A stretch of DNA of 13,016 bases from Dehalococcoidia bacterium UBA5748 (GTDB lineage Bacteria; Chloroflexota; Dehalococcoidia; Dehalococcoidales; UBA5627): positions 1-13,016 of the forward strand of contig DIFM01000009.1 of the NCBI GenBank assembly GCA_002419135.1. Direction: 5' to 3'. A program made the translations under genes and the position numbers. This document shows positions 6,233 through 13,016 of the stretch, in pieces. Under the pieces are notes generated by a model. The model was not told the origin of the DNA. It saw only the letters and a list, made by a program, of their open reading frames with translations, and did not search any database. Numbering within the stretch: position 1 is the first letter of the stretch; every line of letters starts with the position of its first letter.

Positions 6233-7771
6233 ATGAAAATCTTAAACGCATCGCGTATGAGACAGGCAGACCTGGAATGCATTCAATCCGGTATCTCCGC
6301 TGATACCCTGATGGAGAACGCCGGTAAGCAGGTAGCTTTAGAAGTCCGTAAAATTCCGGGAGAGGTTTTTAATAAGAACATAATAGTTCTTGCGGGTCCG
6401 GGCAATAACGGCGGAGACGGTTTGGTTGCCGCCAGATATCTGGACGGATGGGAGGCAAAAGTTCACCTGTTTCTTCCGGGTGAGAGGTCTGAAAACGACC
6501 CGAATCTGAAGCTGGTAAACCAGAGCCGCATTTTAGTCTATAAAAGCATCGACCAACTGGGTAACCTTTTACGTGACGCCGATATCGTCATAGATGCCTT
6601 GTTCGGCACCGGCAGCAACCGCCCCATCGAAGGGGTCTATAAAGAGGCCCTCGCTAAGGTTACAGAAGCAAAGCAAAAGCATTATAGGTTTAAGGTTGTC
6701 GCAATAGACCTGCCGTCGGGAATGAACGCTGACAGCGGTTACTGCGACCCGTCTTGCCTAAAAGCAGATTACACCGTAACTCTAGGTTACCCTAAAATTG
6801 GATTATTTACCGGCAAGGCTCCCGAAAAAGCGGGAACAGTGATAGTAGCCGATATCGGTATCCCGGATTATATGGTGCGGGATGTAAAACTGGAACTCTT
6901 AACCGGAAAGTGGGCTAAAGATGCGCTGCCCGAGCGTCCGCTAAACGCCAACAAGGGCACATTCGGCAAGGTATTAACTGTTGCCGGTTCCGTAAATTAT
7001 AGCGGTGCGGCTTATCTGGCGTGCAGCGGTGCTATGAGAGCAGGCGCCGGGCTGGTTACACTGGCTGTTCCCGTTAACCTGCAACCTGTGCTGGCAGGCA
7101 AGTTGAACGAGGTAACCTATCTGCCGCTATCCGAATCGGTAAAAGGAGTTGTGTCAGGGGAAGCCTCGTTTATCGTGTTGTCGTCTTTGCATGAATACAC
7201 TACTTTGCTTATCGGTTGCGGTTTGGGACAGCATGATATGACCGTCAGTTTTACAAAGGGGATTCTATTTGGCAATAAACCGATAATGCCACTGGTAATA
7301 GATGCCGATGCGTTGAATGTTCTGGCAAAAACAAACGACTGGTGGCAGAAGTTGATGATGGATGCGATTCTTACGCCGCATCCCGGCGAAATGTCCAGAC
7401 TTACCGGGATAAAAATTGAAGAAATACAGTCGAATAGAATTGATACAGCGATGCTTTTTGCACAGAAGTGGGGTAAAACCGTTGTTCTTAAGGGAGCATA
7501 TACAGTAATCGCTTCCGCCGACGGCAGGTGCCGTGTTTCCCCGTTTGCCAATCCGGGGATGGCATCTGCCGGAACCGGTGATGTGCTGGCCGGAATCATC
7601 GCGGGGTTGACGGCGCAGGGGTTGGATAATTTTAATGCCGCTTGTCTGGGTGTCTGGTTGCACGGGCAGGCCGGCGAAATTGTAAAAGCCGAACTGGGAG
7701 ATACAGGAATGCTGGCAGGTGATTTACTTCCGGTAGTCCCAAAAGCAATTAAAAAATTAAAAGAAAGTTAA
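6233..7771 (+). CDS. nnr: Bifunctional NAD(P)H-hydrate repair enzyme (epimerase + ADP-dependent dehydratase)
   Basis: The 512-residue protein joins the two NAD(P)HX repair activities. The YjeF_N epimerase domain (about 1-220) shows GPGNNGGDG (55-63), DALFGTG (121-127) and DLPSG (159-163). The YjeF_C dehydratase domain (about 225-512) shows NKGTFGKVL (240-248), HPGEM (383-387), and the nucleotide-binding NPGMASAGTGDVLAG (440-454). The first domain interconverts R- and S-NAD(P)HX; the second dehydrates the S form using ADP. Length is normal for the fused bacterial form and both halves look intact. I choose ATG 6233, which has AGGA nine nt upstream; an in-frame TTG at 6227 is too close to that site. 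coaX follows after 22 nt, so they are probably co-transcribed. Confidence 0.95.
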   Translation: MKILNASRMRQADLECIQSGISADTLMENAGKQVALEVRKIPGEVFNKNIIVLAGPGNNGGDGLVAARYLDGWEAKVHLFLPGERSENDPNLKLVNQSRILVYKSIDQLGNLLRDADIVIDALFGTGSNRPIEGVYKEALAKVTEAKQKHYRFKVVAIDLPSGMNADSGYCDPSCLKADYTVTLGYPKIGLFTGKAPEKAGTVIVADIGIPDYMVRDVKLELLTGKWAKDALPERPLNANKGTFGKVLTVAGSVNYSGAAYLACSGAMRAGAGLVTLAVPVNLQPVLAGKLNEVTYLPLSESVKGVVSGEASFIVLSSLHEYTTLLIGCGLGQHDMTVSFTKGILFGNKPIMPLVIDADALNVLAKTNDWWQKLMMDAILTPHPGEMSRLTGIKIEEIQSNRIDTAMLFAQKWGKTVVLKGAYTVIASADGRCRVSPFANPGMASAGTGDVLAGIIAGLTAQGLDNFNAACLGVWLHGQAGEIVKAELGDTGMLAGDLLPVVPKAIKKLKES

Positions 7772-7793
7772 GATTTTTCAAAAGAGGATAAAT

Positions 7794-8561
7794 ATGTTAC
7801 TGGCAATAGATATCGGAAACACGGAAATTACGGTTGGAGTATTCGATGGGGAGCAAAAAAAGACTACCTTTCAAATGACCACCTCCATTCACCGCACGGC
7901 TGACGAAAATGCAGTTTTGCTTATAAGTATCCTTAAAAGCCGCGGGTTGGAAGTATTCGATATTAAAGATGTGGCTTTATGCAGCGTAGTGCCGCCGCTG
8001 ACTTCTATATTTGATGATATGGTAAAACGCTATTTCGATATCTCACCGCTGATTGTGGCTGCCGGTATAAAAACAGGCATACGCATCTGTATGGACAATC
8101 CGAAGGAAGTGGGCGCCGACCGCATCGTAGATGCCGTTGCTGCCAAACATTTATACGGCGGTCCGGTGATAATCGTGGATATGGGAACAGGGACCACTTT
8201 TGAAATCGTTTCCAAAAACGGGGATTATCTCGGTGGGGCCATTGCCCCGGGAATCCTTTCATCCGCCGAGGCGCTCTTTCAAAGGGCTGCCATGCTGCCC
8301 AGAATCGACCTTACGGCGCCCAATAGGGTAATCGGCACCAATACCATTGATGCTATGAAATCGGGTGTGGTATACGGTTATGTGGGGCTGGTGGAAAGTA
8401 TGGTACAGCGCATTCAAAAAGAATTGGGGGCAAAGATAAAGGTAGTAGCTACCGGCGGTTTTGCCGGGTTGATTGCACGGCAAACCAAAATTATCGATGA
8501 AGTCAATGCCGACCTGACGCTTATCGGCTTAAGATTAATATACGAAATGAACCGGGAGTAA
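7794..8561 (+). CDS. coaX: Type III pantothenate kinase
   Basis: The 255-residue protein phosphorylates pantothenate to 4'-phosphopantothenate, the first step of CoA synthesis. It has the ASKHA-fold marks of type III kinases: DIGNT (6-10, phosphate binding), CSVVPPL (63-69), NPKEVGADR (102-110, with Asp109 as the expected catalytic base), DMGTGTT (129-135), and GGAIAPGI (147-154). Length is typical and there is no damage. This class is generally not inhibited by CoA and needs a monovalent cation such as K+. The ATG is preceded by AGAGGA at a good distance. coaBC, acting next in the pathway, lies 249 nt downstream. Confidence 0.96.
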   Translation: MLLAIDIGNTEITVGVFDGEQKKTTFQMTTSIHRTADENAVLLISILKSRGLEVFDIKDVALCSVVPPLTSIFDDMVKRYFDISPLIVAAGIKTGIRICMDNPKEVGADRIVDAVAAKHLYGGPVIIVDMGTGTTFEIVSKNGDYLGGAIAPGILSSAEALFQRAAMLPRIDLTAPNRVIGTNTIDAMKSGVVYGYVGLVESMVQRIQKELGAKIKVVATGGFAGLIARQTKIIDEVNADLTLIGLRLIYEMNRE

Positions 8562-8574
8562 TCTTGCAGAACAA

Positions 8575-8589
8575 TACCCTTTAAGGGTA
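8575..8589. repeat. Short palindrome after coaX
   Basis: TACCCTTTAAGGGTA, 14 nt after the coaX stop, has 7-base arms around a single central base. No T-run follows, so it is a doubtful terminator. Confidence 0.3.
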
Positions 8590-8629
8590 GACTTAAATAT
8601 AAATTATTCGTATGATAACAGGAGATTCT

Positions 8630-8654
8630 AAACTGATTCGGCGATCGCCAGTTT
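8630..8654. repeat. Nested palindrome between coaX and coaBC
   Basis: AAACTG (8630-8635) and CAGTTT (8649-8654) enclose the perfect palindrome GGCGATCGCC (8640-8649), which includes GCGATCGC. It may form a small cruciform or hairpin, or be a protein site; nothing indicates which. Confidence 0.3.
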
Positions 8655-8666
8655 GGTTGGAATTTG

Positions 8667-8743
8667 TTTCCGCTTTAATCCTTCGACAAGCTCAGGATGA
8701 GCGGAAATAGATTTATCAAGCCGCTCGTGGTGAGCCTGTCGAA
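8667..8743. repeat. Dispersed hairpin repeat between coaX and coaBC
   Basis: Two pairings compete. TTTCCGCT (8667-8674) matches AGCGGAAA (8700-8707) exactly. The arm 8682-8704 (TTCGACAAGCTCAGGATGAG then CGG) pairs imperfectly over 23 nt with 8721-8743. The phrase TTCGACA(A/G)GCTCA is a familiar component of intergenic repeats in many bacterial genomes. No gene is seen in the 249-nt gap. Confidence 0.6.
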
Positions 8744-8810
8744 CCATAGCGGCGTCGAATATATTATTTTGTTTAACAATCAAGAGTGATTAAAAAGTAA
8801 CGGGTATGAT

Positions 8811-9995
8811 ATGGATATATTGAGAGATAAAACCATACTTTTGGGAATAACGGGAGGCATATCCGCTTATAAAGTGCCGGATATCGCCAGCAAGCTGTGT
8901 CAGATGGGCGCCGCTGTCGATGTTGTTATGACCGAATCGGCTGCGAAATTTATTACTCCGCTGACAGTGCAGAGCATTACCGGCAGGCAGGTGTTTACGG
9001 ATATGTGGCAGCCTGTTACCGGTTTTAAAGCTGCTCATATAGCGCTGGCGGAAACAGCTGATGTAATTTTAATCGCTCCGGCAACAGCAAATACCATTGC
9101 CAAGCTTGCCTGCGGGCTGGCTGATGATATGCTCAGTTGTACTGTTTTGGCAACCAAAGCTCCGGTCATTCTATCTCCTGCAATGAACGACAATATGCTG
9201 AATAATGCAGCAACGCAGAAAAACATATCAAAACTGAAAGACAGGGGCTTTGTCATCATTGAATCCGGTTATGGACGTCTGCTGTCGGGTAAGGTTGGGC
9301 AGGGGCGTTTGCCGGAAACGGCAGAGATAATCGATATTATTAAGCTGGTCCTGGCGCGCGGCGGTGATTTTTCGGAAAAACGTGTCGTGGTAACCGCCGG
9401 AGGCACACGCGAGGCCATTGACCCGGTGCGTTTCATCGGCAATCGCTCCAGCGGTAAGATGGGGTTTGCCATAGCGCAGGCCGCTCGCGACAGGGGCGCC
9501 AATGTTACCTTGATAACCACTGTTCCTCTGAAGCCCTCTGCCGGAATGGAAGTGATTAATGTCGAATCAGCCCGTGAAATGAAAAGGGCGGTTGAAGATG
9601 CCGTCGTGGGCGTCGATATTTTAATAATGGCGGCGGCGGTAGCGGATTATCAGGCAGAAAAGGCTTCAGGCAGCAAGATTAAGAAAGATGGGGATGTGCT
9701 TGAACTTAAACTGATTAAAACGCCGGACATAATATCTGAGATAAAAGGAAGTTTTTTAAAGGTGGGTTTTGCCGCCGAGAGTGAAAACATAATCGAGAAT
9801 GCATCAAAAAAATTGAAAGAAAAGGGCTTGCATCTTATTGTGGCGAACGATATTACCGACAAAGAGAGCGGATTCGGGGCAGATACCAACCGCGTTATAA
9901 TCATCGACAGAAAAAAAGTAACAGAAGAATTGCCTTTGCTTACCAAGCGCGAGGTGGCTGATAGAATACTGGACAGGGTAAAAGAGATAATATAA
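8811..9995 (+). CDS. coaBC: Bifunctional phosphopantothenoylcysteine decarboxylase / phosphopantothenate-cysteine ligase
   Basis: The 394-residue protein makes 4'-phosphopantetheine from 4'-phosphopantothenate and cysteine using CTP. The N-terminal flavoprotein CoaC domain (about 1-180) has GITGGISAYK (12-21), catalytic His76 in AAHIALAETAD, and PAMNDNM (123-129). The C-terminal CoaB domain (about 190-394) has VTAGGTREAIDPVRFIGNRS (193-212), followed by SGKMG, with Asn211 equivalent to Asn210 of the E. coli enzyme, MAAAVADY, and the lysine-rich KIKKDG. Oddity: where E. coli CoaC has ACGDIGPGR with its active-site Cys158, this protein reads LSGKVGQGR, with Ser159 instead of Cys. The rest is intact and of normal length. 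The start ATG has only a weak ribosome binding site, and no convincing promoter was found in the repeat-rich gap upstream. Confidence 0.95.
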   Translation: MDILRDKTILLGITGGISAYKVPDIASKLCQMGAAVDVVMTESAAKFITPLTVQSITGRQVFTDMWQPVTGFKAAHIALAETADVILIAPATANTIAKLACGLADDMLSCTVLATKAPVILSPAMNDNMLNNAATQKNISKLKDRGFVIIESGYGRLLSGKVGQGRLPETAEIIDIIKLVLARGGDFSEKRVVVTAGGTREAIDPVRFIGNRSSGKMGFAIAQAARDRGANVTLITTVPLKPSAGMEVINVESAREMKRAVEDAVVGVDILIMAAAVADYQAEKASGSKIKKDGDVLELKLIKTPDIISEIKGSFLKVGFAAESENIIENASKKLKEKGLHLIVANDITDKESGFGADTNRVIIIDRKKVTEELPLLTKREVADRILDRVKEII

Positions 9996-10026
9996 TCCGG
10001 TTCCTGTAAAATAAATAGAAAACTGT

Positions 10027-10049
10027 GAGGGGCGATGCCCCTCTCTTTT
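10027..10049 (+). terminator. Intrinsic terminator after coaBC
   Basis: GAGGGGC (10027-10033), loop GAT, and GCCCCTC (10037-10043) form a perfect seven-base-pair G+C-rich stem followed by TCTTTT. It lies 31 nt after the coaBC stop and 60 nt before valS, so valS probably needs its own transcription start or readthrough. Confidence 0.8.
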
Positions 10050-10058
10050 AATAGTATG

Positions 10059-10080
10059 CCCTTCCGCCATTTTCGAAGGG
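10059..10080 (+). repeat. Small hairpin in the valS leader
   Basis: CCCTTC (10059-10064) and GAAGGG (10075-10080) form a six-base-pair stem with a 10-nt loop, 28 nt before the valS ATG. It is not followed by a T-run. The leader is too short for a T-box riboswitch. Confidence 0.35.
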
Positions 10081-10108
10081 ATGCTTAACTAAACATAAAG
10101 GGGCGAGC

Positions 10109-12778
10109 ATGTTTGAATCGGAACAAAATGAAATGCCGAAAGCCTATGAAGCGGCTAAGGTAGAAACCAAATGGTATAAATATTGGATGAAAAAGGGCTA
10201 TTTTAAACCTGAGATAGACCCTGATAAAGAGCCTTTTGTTATTATGATGCCGCCGCCCAATGTTACCGGGGGCTTGCATGTGGGGCATGCTTTAACTGCT
10301 ACGCTGGAAGATATTATGATTCGCTGGCATCGTATGCTGGGAGAGCCGACATTGTGGCTGCCCGGTTTCGACCACGCCGGTATTGCGGCGCAGGTGGTTG
10401 TCGAGAGGCAACTGGCACAGGAAGGCACCGATAAATACGATATGGGGCGTGAAAAGTTCGAAAAGAGGGTATGGAAATGGGCCGGCGAGTGCCACGATAC
10501 AATTATGCATCAGCACCAGCGTCTCGGCATCTCCTGCGACTGGAGCCGTGAGCGGTTTACACTGGATGAGGGGTTAAGCAAAGCGGTACGTGAAGTCTTC
10601 GTGCGCTTATATAATAAAGGTCTTATTTATCGCGGGGAACGCATTATAAACCGCTGTCCACGCTGTGCCACGGCGCTTTCCGACCTTGAAGTAGACCACA
10701 AGGATGTGACAGGAAATCTGTACTACATTCGATATAAACTGGTGGGAGATGAAGATAATTATCTGACTGTCGCTACTACGCGTCCCGAAACGCTTTTGGG
10801 TGATACGGCTATAGCGATAAATCCGGCTGATGAGAATTTCTCCGGGCTAATCGGTAAAAAGGTGATTGTTCCGGTGGTCAACCGCGAGATTCCGATAGTC
10901 GGCGATGACATAGTCGATTTGCAGTTCGGTACCGGTGCGGTAAAGGTTACTCCCGCGCATGACCCGGTTGATTTTGAAATCGGTCAGAGACATAACCTTC
11001 CTCTTGTAAACATACTAAATCCGGATGCCACAATGAATGAAAATGCCGGACCCTATGTTGGTATGGACAGGTTCGTTTGCCGCAAGACTATAATTGCCGA
11101 CCTCGACAGAGACGGGCTGCTGGTAAAAATCGAACCGTACAACCATTCGGTAGGTCATTGTTTCCGTTGTCATACCATCGTAGAGCCGATTGCCAGCAAG
11201 CAGTGGTTTGTAAAGACGGAACCGCTGGCAAAACCGGCTATCGAAGCGGTAACTGACGGCAGAATTACCATTCTGCCCGAGCGATTTACAAAAGTTTACT
11301 TAAACTGGATGGAGAACATCCGCGATTGGTGCATCTCGCGCCAGCTGTGGTGGGGGCACCGTATTCCGGTATGGTACTGTAAAAAGTGCGATGCGCTGAC
11401 AGTCGATACCAAAGAACCGCGGCGCTGTTCGGGATGCGGCTCGACGGAAATCGAGCAGGACCCGGATGTGCTGGATACCTGGTTCAGTTCCGGTCTGTGG
11501 CCTCATTCGACACTAGGCTGGCCTGACGATACCGAGGACTTGCGCTATTTCTATCCGACCTCTGTAATGGAAACCGCTTACGACATTTTATTCTTCTGGG
11601 TTGCCCGTATGATAATGCTGGGTATCGAAGATACGGGTGAAATACCCTTCCGTACGGTTTACCTGCATGGGCTGGTGCGCGATGAAAAGGGCGAAAAGAT
11701 GAGCAAGACCAAGGGTAATGTGGTCGACCCGCTGGAGCTGATGGACCAGTATGGCACCGATGCCCTGCGCTTTGCGCTTTCTACCGGCATTTCGCCGGGT
11801 AACGATACCAAGATTACACCCATAAAGATGGAAGCCGGAAGAAACTTCGCCAACAAAATGTGGAATGCCACCCGTTTTGTTCTGAAGAGTATGGAATCCT
11901 ACAGCGGCGATATGAAAATCGATAGAAAATCCATTCCCATGGAGGATAGATGGATACTGAGTCGTCTAAATACTGTCATCGCCGATGTTGACAAATTGAT
12001 GAAAGAATTCCAGTTCGGCGAGGCGCAGCGTCAAATTCACGATTTCTTGTGGGGTGAATTTTGCGATTGGTACATCGAAATCAGCAAGGTTAGATTGAAT
12101 GCCGGTGAGGGTGTCGTTTCCCCCATACCTGTACTTTTGGAAGTGCTGGAAAAATCGCTGCGGTTGCTGCATCCCTTTATGCCGTTTATTACCGAGGAGT
12201 TGTGGCAGAATATTGTAGATAAAATGACGGCGGACAAATCGAGGCCGGAATCCATTATGATTTCACCTTATCCGCAGTCCGAGGAGTCTTTTAATGATGA
12301 TATTGCAGAAGAAGTGATGGCTTCCGTAGTCGAAATCATCCGTTCGATTCGCAACGCCAGAACCGAGTATAAGGTCGAGCAATCCAAGCAAATCGAGGCG
12401 ATAATTTATGCCGGCGATATGGAACAGGAGATTGCCGCTTATGCTTCTGCAATAGGGACACTGGCTAAGGCTGCTCCCTCCATTATGAAGAATAGAGAAG
12501 GAGCGCCGCCTGAGAATTCGCTGGTTATCGTACTTAAGGGTGTGGAAGTGGTTATTCCGATGCAGAGTATGGTCGATACCGAGGCTGAGAAGAAGCGTAT
12601 CAGTAAAGAAATAGACCAACTCGAAAATGAGGTGATTCGTCTCGAAGGCAGGCTTAATGATGAGGCATTCTTATCGAAAGCCCCTGCACAGGTAGTCGTG
12701 AAAGAGAAAGCCAACCTGGCAGGCAAGCAGGAAAAGCTGGGGAAGCTGAAGGAGCACCTGAAACATCTGGAAGCATAA
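10109..12778 (+). CDS. valS: Valyl-tRNA synthetase
   Basis: The 889-residue class I synthetase charges tRNA-Val in the cytoplasm. The Rossmann catalytic core carries PPPNVTGGLHVGH (48-60; HVGH is the HIGH motif) and GEKMSKTKGNVVDP (528-541; the KMSKS loop). The inserted CP1 editing domain (about 200-345) has TTRPETLLGDTA (223-234) and GTGAVKVTPAHDPVDFE (274-290), expected to clear mischarged threonine. Cys pairs CPRC (183-186), CFRC (351-354), CKKC (424-427) and CSGC (440-443) suggest zinc knuckles. The anticodon-binding helical domain (about 600-760) precedes a C-terminal coiled coil (about 815-889) typical of ValS tRNA binding. Length is normal. AAAGGGG lies five nt before the ATG. A terminator separates it from coaBC, and a 156-bp repeat follows it. 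Confidence 0.97.
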   Translation: MFESEQNEMPKAYEAAKVETKWYKYWMKKGYFKPEIDPDKEPFVIMMPPPNVTGGLHVGHALTATLEDIMIRWHRMLGEPTLWLPGFDHAGIAAQVVVERQLAQEGTDKYDMGREKFEKRVWKWAGECHDTIMHQHQRLGISCDWSRERFTLDEGLSKAVREVFVRLYNKGLIYRGERIINRCPRCATALSDLEVDHKDVTGNLYYIRYKLVGDEDNYLTVATTRPETLLGDTAIAINPADENFSGLIGKKVIVPVVNREIPIVGDDIVDLQFGTGAVKVTPAHDPVDFEIGQRHNLPLVNILNPDATMNENAGPYVGMDRFVCRKTIIADLDRDGLLVKIEPYNHSVGHCFRCHTIVEPIASKQWFVKTEPLAKPAIEAVTDGRITILPERFTKVYLNWMENIRDWCISRQLWWGHRIPVWYCKKCDALTVDTKEPRRCSGCGSTEIEQDPDVLDTWFSSGLWPHSTLGWPDDTEDLRYFYPTSVMETAYDILFFWVARMIMLGIEDTGEIPFRTVYLHGLVRDEKGEKMSKTKGNVVDPLELMDQYGTDALRFALSTGISPGNDTKITPIKMEAGRNFANKMWNATRFVLKSMESYSGDMKIDRKSIPMEDRWILSRLNTVIADVDKLMKEFQFGEAQRQIHDFLWGEFCDWYIEISKVRLNAGEGVVSPIPVLLEVLEKSLRLLHPFMPFITEELWQNIVDKMTADKSRPESIMISPYPQSEESFNDDIAEEVMASVVEIIRSIRNARTEYKVEQSKQIEAIIYAGDMEQEIAAYASAIGTLAKAAPSIMKNREGAPPENSLVIVLKGVEVVIPMQSMVDTEAEKKRISKEIDQLENEVIRLEGRLNDEAFLSKAPAQVVVKEKANLAGKQEKLGKLKEHLKHLEA

Positions 12779-12784
12779 ATAGTA

Positions 12785-12940
12785 ATTGTCATCCTGAAGT
12801 CATGAGGGGTGGCTGAAGTATTTGGGGGGAGGTAAAAGTCGAATTATCCACCCAGCTCCGGATGTTGAGTTCCGGCAAGCGGGAACGAAATCCCGCTTTA
12901 TCGGGACTTCGTTCGACCACCACGAACTCAGCATGACAAT
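12785..12940 (+). repeat. 156-bp dispersed repeat with terminal inverted repeats, copy B
   Basis: It begins ATTGTCATCCTGAAGTCATG and ends CTCAGCATGACAAT. The outer 13 bases (ATTGTCATCCTGA) are inverted at the other end with one mismatch (TCAGCATGACAAT). An inner hairpin pairs GAACGAAATCCCG (12883-12895) with CGGGACTTCGTTC (12902-12914), again with one mismatch, and CCGGA/TCCGG (12858-12862/12871-12875) forms a smaller one. It is the better preserved of the two copies and starts six nt after the valS stop, so its hairpin may also serve as the end of that transcript. From 12941 to the window end I see nothing else. Confidence 0.78.
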
Positions 12941-13016
12941 CATTCATCTCTACTCCGGAAATCTTAAAAAGTTGAGAATCCTAGACTGTAAAAATAAATA
13001 TCCCCCGGCCTAGCCG

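Noticed and set aside
7117..7599. A long minus-strand ORF (160 codons) inside nnr.
   Set aside because: It is antisense to well-conserved motifs of the dehydratase domain, so it is a shadow frame of a real gene.
9996..10108. T-box riboswitch ahead of valS.
   Set aside because: The 113-nt gap is too short and has no recognisable T-box core; the structures there are a simple terminator and a small hairpin.
1..13016. CRISPR array, toxin-antitoxin pair, prophage or defence island.
   Set aside because: There are no regularly spaced short repeats, no small paired toxin/antitoxin ORFs, no phage genes, and no known defence-protein signatures. The repeats found are dispersed single units.

Overview
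The window looks like ordinary bacterial chromosome of moderate G+C. Gene content and order (a CoA-biosynthesis block nnr-coaX-coaBC followed by valS, plus a Mut7-C protein and a nitroreductase) recall the Dehalococcoidia (Chloroflexota). That assignment rests on remembered synteny and protein character, not on a search, and is tentative.

Layout. Positions 1-857 are the right part of an IS3-family (IS150-like) insertion sequence: the tail of orfA, an intact DDE transposase orfB, and a probable right terminal inverted repeat. Next comes an A/T-rich minus-strand metallo-beta-lactamase-fold (MBL) gene (952-1719), then a minus-strand tRNA with anticodon CAU (1907-1978) that has a very good sigma70-type promoter, then a possible 34-residue cysteine-rich minus-strand gene (2059-2163). 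From 2349 the plus strand carries a tight run that may be one operon: corA-like metal channel, YhhQ-type queuosine-precursor transporter, a second MBL gene that is a clear paralogue of the first, a Mut7-C PIN-like protein with zinc ribbon, and a nitroreductase. The last two overlap by 14 nt.

A gene-free stretch at 5888-6232 holds a 156-bp repeat, a second inverted-repeat unit and a good promoter. It opens the metabolic block: nnr (NAD(P)H-hydrate repair), coaX (type III pantothenate kinase), a 249-nt gap with another dispersed hairpin repeat, coaBC (4'-phosphopantetheine synthesis), a strong intrinsic terminator, and valS. The same 156-bp repeat recurs in the same orientation immediately after valS (12785-12940), so two copies bracket the nnr-coaX-coaBC-valS block.

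Functionally, coaX and coaBC supply consecutive parts of the pantothenate-to-CoA route. Nnr repairs damaged nicotinamide cofactors, and valS is housekeeping. The MBL and Mut7-C pair are two predicted hydrolase/nuclease-fold proteins of unknown substrate sitting side by side. I see no CRISPR array, toxin-antitoxin pair, phage genes or clear evidence of a new defence or biosynthetic system. The points most worth a second look are the paired 156-bp elements with terminal inverted repeats, the serine in place of the expected catalytic cysteine in CoaC, the duplicated MBL gene beside an IS, and the small cysteine-rich ORF.
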